DNA from: Micromussa lordhowensis
Taxonomy: Eukaryota; Cnidaria; Anthozoa; Scleractinia; Lobophylliidae
DNA: 64,000 bases
Reading direction: 5' to 3'
NCBI GenBank assembly: GCA_964020085.1
Contig: OZ026603.1
Span: 7,270,546-7,334,545, forward strand
Positions within the stretch are counted from its first letter, which is position 1. Each line of letters opens with the position of its first letter. Shown here in pieces: positions 50,491-58,979 of this stretch. The position numbers and the translations under genes are program-made. Under the pieces are notes generated by a model. It searched no databases. It saw only the letters and a list, made by a program, of their open reading frames with translations, and was not told where the DNA came from.

Positions 50491-52800
50491 GGCGCGGTTT
50501 GCAGCAAAATGTTCTGCTAGGTTGGCACTTCAAGGAAATCCTAGTTAGGACATGATGGGATTGGCGCCAGGGTGTTTTTTATGGCCTTCTTTTTGCAGTA
50601 GTTTCCCCTGGTCCCTACTTTGCAGAATTTCAGAAAACGCGCGCTGGGGGTCCTCTTGCCAAATTTGACATAGCTCGGCTTCACGGGCACTTTAAGAGGC
50701 GCGGTTTGCAGCAAAATGTTTTGCTAGGTTGGCACTTTAAGAAAATGCTTGTTAGGACATGATGGCATCGGCGCCAGGGTGTTTTTTCTGGCCTTGTTTT
50801 TGCAGTAGTTTTCCCTGGTCCCAACTTTGCAGAATTTCAGAAAACGCGCGCTGGGGGTCCCCCTAGCAAATTTGACATAGCTCGGCTTCTCGGGCACTTT
50901 AAGAGGCGCGGTTTGCAGCAAAATGTTCTGCTAGGTTGGCACTTTAAGGAAATTTTGATTAGGACATGATGGCATTGGCGCCAGGGTGTTTTTTCTGGCC
51001 TTCTTTTTGCAGGAGTTCCCCCTGGTCCCAACTTTGCAGAATTTCAGAAAACGCGCGCTGGGTGTCCTCTTGGCAAATTTGACATAGCTCGACTTCACGG
51101 GCACTTTAAGAGGCGCGGTTTGCAGCAAAATGTTCTGCTAGGTTGGCACTTTAAGGAAATGCTAAACAGGACATGATGGCATTGGCGCCAGGGTGTCTAA
51201 TCTGGCCTTCTTTTTGCAGTAGTTTCCCCTGGTCCCAACTTTGCAGAATTTCAGAAAACGCGCGCTGGGGGTCCCCTTGGCAAATTTGACATAGCTCGGC
51301 TTCACGGGCACTTTAGGAGGCGCGCTTTGAAGCAAAATGTTCTGCTAGGTTGGCACTTCAAGGAAATGCTAGTTAGGACATCATGGCATTGGCGCCAGGG
51401 TGTTTTTTTTGGCCTTCTTTTTGCAGTAGTTTCCCCTGGTCCCAACTTTGCAGAATTTCAGAAAACGCGCGCTGGTGGTCTCCTTGGCAAATTTGACATA
51501 GCTCGGCTTCACGGGCACTTTAAGAGGCGCGGTTTGCAGCAAAATGTTCTGCTAGGTTGTCACTTCAAGGAAAGCCTAGTTAGGACATGATGGCATTGGC
51601 GCCAGCGTGTTTTTTCTGGCCTTCTTTTTGCAGTAGTTTGCCCTGGTCCCAACTTTGCAGAATTTCAGAAAACGCGCGCTGGGGGTCCTCTTGGCAAATT
51701 TGACATAGCTCGGCTTCACGGGCACTTTAAGAGGCGCGGTTTGCAGCAAAATGTTGTGCTAGGTTGGTACTTTAAGGAAATCTTAGTTAGGACATGATGG
51801 CATTGGCGCCAGGGTGTTTTTTCTGGCCTTCTTTTTGCAGTAGTTTGTCCTGGTCCCAACTTTGCAGAATTTCAGAAAACGCGCGCTGGGGGTCCCCTTG
51901 GCAAATTTGACATAGCTTGGCTTCACGGGCACTTTAAGAGGCGCGGTTTACAGCAAAATGTTTTGCTAGATTGGCACTTGGAGGAAATCCTTGTTAGGAC
52001 ATGATGGCACTGGCGCCAGGGTGTTTTTTCTGGCCTTCTTGTTGCAGTAGTTTCCCCTGGTCCCAACTTTGCAGAATTTCAGAAAACGCGCGCTGGGGGT
52101 CCCCTTGGCAAATTTGACATAGCTCGGCTTCACGGGCACTTTAAGAGGCGCGTTTTGCAGCAAAATGTTCTGCTAGGTAGGCACTTCAAGGAAATCCCAG
52201 TTAGGACATGATGGCATTGGCGCCAGGGTTTTTTTTCTGGCCTTCTTGTTGCAGTAGTTTCCCCTGGTCCCAACTTTGCAGAATTTCAGAAAACGCGCGC
52301 TGGGGGTCCCCTTGGAAAATTTGACATAGCTTGGCTTCACGGGCACTTTAAGAGGCGCAGTTTGCAGCAAAATGTTCTCCTAGGTTGGCACTTCAAGGAA
52401 ATCCTAGTTAGGACATGATGGCATTGGTGCCAGGGTGTCTTTTCTGGCCTTCTTTTTGCAGTAGTTTCCCCTGGTGCCAACTTTGCAGAATTTCAGAAAA
52501 CGCGCGCTGGGGGTCCCCTTGGAAAATTTGACATAGCTTGGCTTCACGGGCACTTTAAGAGGCGCAGTTTGCAGCAAAATGTTCTGCTAGGTTGGCACTT
52601 CAAGGAAATCTTAGTTAGGACATGATGGCATTGGTGCCAGGGTGTCTCTTCTGGCCTTCTTTTTGCAGTAGTTTCCCCTGGTCCCAACTTTGCAGAATTT
52701 CAGAAAACGCGCGCTGGGGGTCCCCTTGGCAAATTTGACATAGCTCGGCTTCACGGGCACTTTAAGAGGCGCGGTTTGCAGCAAAATGTTCTGCTAGGTT

Positions 52801-52811
52801 GGCACTTTAAG
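52801..52811 (+). repeat. Internal direct repeat GGCACTTTAAG, first copy
   Basis: GGCACTTTAAG lies at monomer positions 34-44. The same 11 bases recur at 196-206, here 52,963-52,973, so across a monomer junction the two copies are 45 bp apart. The pattern holds in most monomers, although the first copy overlaps the hypervariable stretch and is often altered at position 41. It may be a trace of how the monomer arose from a shorter unit, or chance. Confidence 0.85.
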
Positions 52812-52838
52812 GAAATCTTAGTTAGGACATGATGGCAT

Positions 52839-52846
52839 TGGCGCCA
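52839..52846. repeat. 8-bp palindrome TGGCGCCA
   Basis: This is a perfect 8-bp palindrome at monomer positions 72-79, containing a GGCGCC site. Its central CpG is often changed to give GGTGCC (for example the dimeric subfamily near 270, and 54,700) or GGCACC (for example 16,212 and 32,350), as expected for deamination. It could be a protein-binding site, but the sequence alone does not show one. Confidence 0.9.
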
Positions 52847-52849
52847 GGG

Positions 52850-52875
52850 TGTTTTTTCTGGCCTTCTTTTTGCAG
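52850..52875 (+). other. T-tract and pyrimidine run ending in GCAG
   Basis: Monomer positions 83-108 hold a G followed by about six T, then CTGGCC, then TTCTTTTTGCAG. This is the main source of monomer length change: the T-run varies by one or two bases and makes the 206-, 207- and 208-bp classes. On the plus strand it resembles a metazoan or plant 3' splice site (polypyrimidine tract then CAG). Nothing here shows that it is used. Confidence 0.75.
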
Positions 52876-52915
52876 TAGTTTCCCCTGGTCCCAACTTTGC
52901 AGAATTTCAGAAAAC

Positions 52916-52944
52916 GCGCGCTGGGGGTCCCCTTGGCAAATTTG
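52916..52944. repeat. Cluster of three short palindromes
   Basis: Three dyads lie within 29 bp: GCGCGC (52,916-52,921), GGGGTCCCC with a central T (52,924-52,932) and CAAATTTG (52,937-52,944). This is within the most conserved part of the monomer. Common variants are CTCGGGG for CTGGGGG, TCCTCTT for TCCCCTT, and CACGCG or CGTGCG in the first element. Short dyads are reported from several centromeric satellites; a role here is inference. Confidence 0.85.
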
Positions 52945-52974
52945 ACATAGCTCGGCTTCACGGGCACTTTAAGA

Positions 52975-54216
52975 GGTGCGGTTTGCAGCAAAATGTTCTG
53001 CTAGGTTAGCACTTCAAGGAAATTCTAGTTAGGACATGATGGGATTGGCGCCAGGGTGTTTTTTATGGCCTTCTTTTTGCAGTAGTTTCCCCTGGTCCCA
53101 ACTTTGCAGAATTTCAGAAAACGCGCGCTGGGGGTCCTCTTGGCAAATTTGACATAGCTCGGCTTCACGGGCACTTTAAGAGACGCGGTTTGAAGCAAAA
53201 TGTTTTGCTAGGTTGGCACTTTAAGAAAATGCTTGTTAGGACATGATGGCATCGGCGCCAGGGTGTTTTTTCTGGCCTTGTTTTTGCAGTAGTTTTCCCT
53301 GGTCCCAACTCTGCAGAATTTCAGAAAACGCGCGCTGGGGGTCCCCCTAGCAAATTTGACATAGCTCGGCTTCACGGGCACTTTAAGAGGCGCGGTTTGC
53401 AGCAAAATGTTCAGCTAGGTTGGCACTTTAAGGAAATTTTGATTAGGACAAGATGGCATTGGCGCCAGGGTGTTTTATCTGGCCTTCTTTTTGCAGTAGT
53501 TTCCCCTGGTCCCAACTTTGCAGAATTTCAGAAAACGCGCGCTGGGGGTCCCCTTGGCAAATTTGACATAGCTCGGCTTCACGGGCACTTTAGGAGGCGC
53601 GCTTTGAAGCAAAATGTTCTGCTAGGTTGGCACTTCAAGGAAATGCTTGTTAGGACATCATGGCATTGGCGCCAGGGTGTTTTTTTTGGCCTTCTTTTTG
53701 CAGTAGTTTCCCCTGGTCCCAACTTTGCAGAATTTCAGAAAACGCGCGCTGGTGGTCTCCTTGGCAAATTTGACATAGCTCGGCTTCACGGGCACTTTAA
53801 GAGGCGCGGTTTGCAGCAAAATGTTCTGCTAGGTTGTCACTTCAAGGAAAGCCTAAATAGGACATGATGGCATTGGCGCCAGCGTGTTTTTTCTGGCCTT
53901 CTTTTTGCAGTAGTTTGCCCTGGTCCCAACTTTGCAGAATTTCAGAAAACGCGCGCTGGGGGTCCTCTTGGCAAATTTGACATAGCTCGGCTTCACGGGC
54001 ACTTTAAGAGGCGCGGTTTGCAGCAAAATGTTCTGCTAGGTTGGCACTTTAAGGAAATCTTAGTTAGGACATGATGGCATTGGCGCCAGGGTGTTTTTTC
54101 TGGCCTTCTTTTTGCAGTAGTTTGTCCTGGTCCCAACTTTGCAGAATTTCAGAAAACGCGCGCTGGGGGTCCCCTTGGCAAATTTGACATAGCTCGGCTT
54201 TACGGGCACTTTAAGA
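52975..54216 (+). repeat. 12-monomer repeat, copy 2, left part (one monomer lost)
   Basis: Six monomers stand for seven in copy 1 (50,491-51,939). The offset is 2,484 bp up to the 53,389 monomer and 2,277 bp after it, a loss of exactly one monomer. The 53,389-53,595 monomer combines the left half of one copy-1 monomer with the right half of the next. The GGCGCGCTTTGAAGC monomer follows at 53,596. Confidence 0.92.
53389..53595 (+). repeat. Hybrid monomer at an unequal exchange point
   Basis: The left part carries AAATTTTGATTAGGACA, as in the 50,905 monomer. The right part carries ATCTGG, CAGTAG and the CTTTAGGAGG end, as in the 51,112 monomer. The switch lies between about monomer positions 60 and 90. 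The monomer stays 207 bp, so the exchange was in register. ACATGATGG is ACAAGATGG here, which removes the usual plus-strand TGA. Confidence 0.82.
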
Positions 54217-56494
54217 GGCGCGGTTTGCAGCAAAATGTTTTGCTAGATTGGCACTTAAAGGAAATCCTTGTTAGGACATGATGGCACTGGCGCCAGGGTG
54301 TTTTTTCTGGCCTTCTTTTTGCAGTAGTTTGCCCTGGTCCCAACTTTGCAGAATTTCAGAAAACGCGCGCTGGGGGTCCCCTTGGCAAATTTGACATAGC
54401 TCGGCTTCACGGGCACTTTAAGAGGCGCGTTTTGCAGCAAAATGTTCTGCTAGGTAGGCACTTCAAGGAAATCCCAGTTAGGACATGATGGCATTGACGC
54501 CAGGGTTTTTTTTCTGGCCTTCTTGTTGCAGTAGTTTCCCCTGGTCCCAACTTTGCAGAATTTCAGAAAACGCGCGCTGGGGGTCCCCTTGGAAAATTTG
54601 ACATAGCTTGGCTTCACGGGCACTTTAAGAGGCGCAGTTTGCAGCAAAATGTTTTGCTAGGTTGGCACTTCAAGGAAATCCTAGTTAGGACATGATGGCA
54701 TTGGTGCCAGGGTGTCTTTTCTGGCCTTCTTTTTGCAGTAGTTTCCCCTGGTCCCAACTTTGCAGAATTTCAGAAAACGCGCGCTGGGGGTCCCCTTGGA
54801 AAATTTGACATAGCTTGGCTTCACGGGCACTTTAAGAGGCGCAGTTTGCAGCAAAATGTTCTGCTAGGTTGGCACTTCAAGGAAATTCTAGTTAGGACAT
54901 GATGGCATTGGTGCCAGGGTGTCTTTTCTGGCCTTCTTTTTGCAGTAGTTTCCCCTGGTCCCAACTTTGCAGAATTTCAGAAAACGCGCGCTGGGGGTCC
55001 CCTTGGCAAATTTGACATAGCTCGGCTTCACGGGCACTTGAAGAGGCGCGGTTTGCAGCAAAATGTTCTGCTAGGTTGGCACTTCAAGGAAATCTTAGTT
55101 AGGACATGATGGCATTGGCGCCAGGGTGTTTTTTCTGCCCTTTTTTTGCAGGAGTTTCCCCTGGTTCCAACTTTGCAGAATTTCAGAAAACGCGCGCTGG
55201 GGGTCTCCTTGGCAAATTTGACATAGCTGGGCTTCACGGGCACTTTAAGAGGCGCGGTTTGCAGCAAAATGTTCTGCTAGGTTGGCACTTTAAGGAAATT
55301 TTGATTAGGATATGATGGCATTGGCGCCAGGGTGTTTTTTCTGGCCTTCTTTTTGCAGGAGTTTCCCCTGGTCCCAACTTTGCAGAATTTCAGAAAACGC
55401 GCGCTGGGGGTCCTCTTGGCAAATTTGACATAGCTCGGCTTCACGGGCACTTTAGGAGGCGCGGTTTGCAGCAAAATGTTCTGCTAGGTTAGCACTTTAA
55501 GGAAATCTTAGTTAGGACATGATGGCATTGGTGCCAGGGTGTTTTTTCTGGCCTTCTTTTTGCAGTAGTTTCCCCTGGTCCCATCTTTGCAGAATTTCAG
55601 AAAACGCGCGCTGGGGGTCTCCTTGGCAAATTTGACATAGCTCGGCTTCACAGGCACTTTAAGAGGCGCGGTTTGCAGCAAAATGTTCTGCTAGGTTGGC
55701 ACTTTAAGGAAATCTTAGTTAGGACATGATGGCATTGGCGCCAGGGTGTTTTTTCTGGCCTTCTTTTTGCAGAAGTTTCCCCTGGTCCCAACTTTGCAGA
55801 ATTTCAGAAAACGCGCGCTGGGGGTCCCCTTGGGCAATTTGACATAGCTCGGCTTCACGGGCATTTTAAGAGGCGCGGTTTGCAGCAAAATGTTCTGCTA
55901 GATTGGCACTTCAAGGAAATTCTTGTTAGGACATGATGGCATTGGCGCTAGGGTGTTTTTTATCTGGCCTTCTTTTTGCAGTAGTTTCCCCTGGTCCCAA
56001 CTTTGCAGAATTTCAGAAAACGCGCGCTGGGGGTCCCCTTGGCAAATTTGACATAGCTCGGCTTCACGGGCACTTTAAGAGGCGCGGTTTGCAGCAAAAT
56101 GTTTTGCTAGATTGGCACTTAAAGGAAATCCTAGTTAGGACATGATGGCACTGGCGCCAGGGTGTTTTTTCTGGCCTTCTTTTTGCAGTAGTTTCCCCTG
56201 GTCCCAACTTTGCAGAATTTCAGAAAACGTGCGCTGGGGGTCCCCTTGGCAAATTTGACATAGCTCGGCTTCACGAGCACTTTAAGAGGCGCAGTTTGCA
56301 GCAAAATGTTTTGCTAGGTTGGCACTTTAAGGAAATCTTAGTTAGGAGATGATGGCATTGGCGCCAGGGTGTTTTTTCCGGCCTTCTTTTTGCAGTAGTT
56401 TGCCCTGGTCCCAACTTTGCAGAATTTCAGAAAAAGCGCGCTGGGGGTCCCCTTGGCAAATTTGACATAGCTCGGCTTCACGGGCACTTTAAGA
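54217..56494 (+). repeat. 11-monomer repeat III, copy 1 (2,278 bp)
   Basis: Starts with AGATTGGCACTTAAAGG, CCTTGTTAGG and CACTGGCG. It continues with GGTAGGCAC and CCCAG; two GTGTCTTTTCTGG monomers (54,631 and 54,838); CTGCCCTTTTTTTGCAGGAG; TTTTGATTAGGATATG with GCAGGAG; GTTAGCAC with CCCATCTTTGC; GCAGAAG; TTCTTGTTAGG with TTTTTTATCTGG; CACTGGCG with ACGTGCGC; GGAGATG with TTCCGGCC. The left part also matches 51,940-52,767. Confidence 0.92.
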
Positions 56495-58565
56495 GGCGCG
56501 GTTTGCAGCAAAATGTTCTGCTAGGTTGGCACTTAAAGGAAATCCTTGTTAGGACATGATGGCACTGGCGCCAGGGTGTTTTTTCTGGCCTTATTTTTGC
56601 AGTAGTTTGCCCTGGTCCCAACTTTGCAGAATTTCAGAAAACGCGCGCTGGGGGTCCCCTTGGCAAATTTGACATAGCTCGGCTTCACGGGCACTTTAAG
56701 AGGCGCGTTTTGCAGCAAAATGTTCTGCTAGGTAGGCACTTCAAGGAAATCCCAGTTAGGACATGATGGCATTGACGCCAGGGTTTTTTTTCTGGCCTTC
56801 TTGTTGCAGTAGTTTCCCCTGGTCCCAACTTTGCAGAATTTCAGAAAACGCGCGCTGGGGGTCCCCTTGGCCAATTTGACATAGCTTGGCTTCACGGGCA
56901 CTTTAAGAGGCGCAGTTTGCAGCAAAATGTTCTGCTAGGTTGGCACTTCAAGGAAATCTTAGTTAGGACATGATGGCATTGGTGCCAGGGTGTCTTTTCT
57001 GGCCTTCTTTTTGCAGTAGTTTCCCCTGGTCCCAACTTTACAGAATTTCAGAAAACGCGCGCTGGGGGTCCCCTTGGCAAATTTGACATAGCTCGGCTTC
57101 ACGGGCACTTTAAGAGGCGCGGTTTGCAGCAAAATGTTCTGCTAGGTTGGCACTTCAAGGAAATTTAAGTTAGGACATGATAGCATTGGCGCCAGGGTGT
57201 TTTTTCTGCCCTTATTTTGCAGGAGTTTCCCCTGGTTCCAACTTTGCAGAATTTCAGAAAACGCGCGCTGGGGGTCCCCTTGGCAAATTTGAAATAGCTG
57301 GGCTTCACGGGCACTTTAAGAGGCGCGGTTTGCAGCAAAATGTTCTGCTAGGTTGGCACTTCAAGGAAATTTTGATTAGGATATGATGGCATTGGCGCCA
57401 GGGTGTTTTTTCTGGCCTTCTTTTTGCAGGAGTTTCCCCTGGTCCCAACTTTGCAGAATTTCAGAAAACGCGCGCTGGGGGTCCTCTTGGCAAATTTGAC
57501 ATAGCTCGGCTTCACGGGCACTTTAGGAGGCGCGGTTTGCAGCAAAATGTTCTGCTAGGTTAGCACTTTAAAGAAATCTTAGTTAGCACATGATGGCATT
57601 GGTGCCAGGGTGTTTTTTCTGGCCTTCTTTTTGCAGTAGTTTCCCCTGGTCCCATCTTTGCAGAATTTCAGAAAACGCGCGCTGGGGGTCTCCTTGGCAA
57701 ATTTGACATAGCTCGGCTTCACAGGCACTTTAAGAGGCGCGGTTTGCAGCAAAATGTTCTGCTAGGTTGGCACTTCAAGGAAATCTTAGTTAGGACATGA
57801 TGGCATTGGCGCCAGGGTGTTTTTTCTGGCCTTCTTTTTGCAGAAGTTTCCCCTGGTCCCAACTTTGCAGAATTTCAGAAAACGCGCGCTGGGGGTCCCC
57901 TTGGGCAATTTGACATAGCTCGGCTTCACGGGCATTTTAAGAGGCGCGGTTTGCAGCAAAATGTTCTGCTAGATTGGCACTTCAAGGAAATTCTTGTTAG
58001 GACATGATGGCATTGGCGCTAGGGTGTTTTTTATCTGGCCTTCTTTTTGCAGTAGTTTCCCCTGGTCCCAACTTTGCAGAATTTCAGAAAACGCGCGCTG
58101 GGGGTCCCCTTGGCAAATTTGACATAGCTCGGCTTCACGGGCACTTTAAGAGGCGCGGTTTAAAGCAAAATGTTTTGCTAGATTGGCACTTAAAGGAAAT
58201 CCTAGTTAGGACATGATGGCACTGGCGCCAGGGTGTTTTTTCTGGCCTTCTTTTTGCAGTAGTTTCCCCTGGTCCCAACTTTGCAGAATTTCAGAAAACG
58301 TGCGCTGGGGGTCCCCTTGGCAAATTTGACATAGCTCGGCTTCACGAGCACTTTAAGAGGTGCAGTTTGCAGCAAAATGTTTTGCTAGGTTGGCACTTTA
58401 AGGAAATCTTAGTTAGGAGATGATGGCATTGGCGCCAGGGTGTTTTTTCCGGCCTTCTTTTTGCAGTAGTTTGCCCTGGTCCCAACTTTGCAGAATTTCA
58501 GAAAAAGCGCGCTGGGGGTCCCCTTGGCAAATTTGACATAGCTCGGCTTCACGGGCACTTTAAGA
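56495..58565 (+). repeat. 11-monomer repeat III, copy 2 (10 monomers, 2,071 bp)
   Basis: The same order as 54,217-56,494, but with a single GTGTCTTTTCTGG monomer (56,909-57,115) where copy 1 has two. The offset is 2,278 bp before that point and 2,071 bp after it. Most substitutions fall in the variable stretch, for example CTTAG to TTAAG at the 57,116 monomer and TTTAAGG to TTCAAGG at 57,323 and 57,737. Confidence 0.92.
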
Positions 58566-58979
58566 GGCGCGGTTTGCAGCAAAATGTTTTGCTAGATTGG
58601 CACTTAAAGGAAATCCTAGTTAGGACATGATGGCACTGGCGCCAGGGTGTTTTTTCTGGCCTTCTTTTTGCAGTAGTTTCCCCTGGTCCCAACTTTGCAG
58701 AATTTCAGAAAACGTGCGCTGGGGGTCCCCTTGGCAAATTTGACATAGCTCGGCTTCACGAGCACTTTAAGAGGCGCAGTTTGCAGCAAAATGTTTTGCT
58801 AGGTTGGCACTTTAAGGAAATCTTAGTTAGGAGATGATGGCATTGGCGCCAGGGTGTTTTTTCCGGCCTTCTTTTTGCAGTAGTTTGCCCTGGTCCCAAC
58901 TTTGCAGAATTTCAGAAAAAGCGCGCTGGGGGTCTCCTTGGCAAATTTGACATAGCTCGGCTTCACGGGCACTTTAAGA
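58566..58979 (+). repeat. Tandem copy of dimer 58,152-58,565 (414 bp)
   Basis: The first monomer has CACTTAAAGG, CACTGGCG and ACGTGCGC; the second has GGCGCAG, GGAGATG, TTCCGGCC, TTTGCCC and AAAAAGCGCG. Both repeat the preceding 414 bp, with changes such as GGTGCAG to GGCGCAG near 58,359/58,773 and GTCCCC to GTCTCC near 58,935. With 56,081-56,494 there are three copies of this dimer. Confidence 0.93.

Larger units (their letters stand above)
50491..52974 (+). repeat. 12-monomer repeat, copy 1 (2,484 bp)
   Basis: Marker order: GATGGGATTGG with TTTTTTATGG; AATGCTTGTT with CCCCCTAGC; TTTTGATTAGG with GCAGGAGTTCC; CTAAACAGG with GTCTAATCTGG and CTTTAGG; GCGCTTTGAAGC with GACATCATGG; GTTGTCAC with CCAGCG; GTTGGTAC with TTTGTCC; AGATTGGCAC with CACTGGCG; GGTAGGCAC with CCCAG; two monomers with GTGTCT; then the near-consensus copy. 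The same order starts at 52,975 with one monomer fewer. Confidence 0.9.
52768..52974 (+). repeat. Representative near-consensus 207-bp monomer
   Basis: This copy is close to the consensus and serves as the reference for monomer numbering. In order it holds GGCGCGG (1-7), TTTGCAG (8-14), the variable stretch (38-61), palindrome TGGCGCCA (72-79), a T-tract with pyrimidine run ending GCAG (84-108), a second TTTGCAG-type element (129-135), GCGCGC (149-154), GGGGTCCCC (157-165), CAAATTTG (170-177) and the closing GGCACTTTAAG (196-206). Each monomer normally has one GGCGCC (NarI/KasI) and one GCGCGC (BssHII) site, so either enzyme should give a 207-bp ladder from unmethylated DNA. Confidence 0.95.

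Noticed and set aside
52833..52846. Pol III A-box-like TGGCATTGGCG
   Set aside because: Only a partial A-box match, with no B box (GGTTCGA-type) at a suitable distance, so there is no basis for a tRNA- or SINE-derived monomer.
52839..52850. LTR-retrotransposon primer binding site resemblance (TGGCGCCAGGG)
   Set aside because: TGGCGCC matches the start of a lysine tRNA primer site, but the match stops after seven bases, there is no LTR, polypurine tract or retroviral gene, and the motif sits inside a tandem monomer.
52923..52932. G-quadruplex at GGGGG
   Set aside because: There is a single G-run per monomer and no cluster of four runs within quadruplex distance on either strand.
52957..52973. 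CENP-B box in the GCTTCACGGGCAC region
   Set aside because: The region has CGGG and TTC in roughly suitable places, but the required TTCG and spacing of the CENP-B box core are absent on both strands, so it does not meet the known motif.
53397..53867. Longest plus-strand open frame (156 codons over two monomers)
   Set aside because: It begins at TTG, not ATG. It is open only because two monomers lost the usual TGA (AAGATGG near 53,449 and a TGA-free CATCATGG near 53,658). Every monomer offers the same frame because 207 is divisible by three. No codon bias or separate regulatory sequence is visible.
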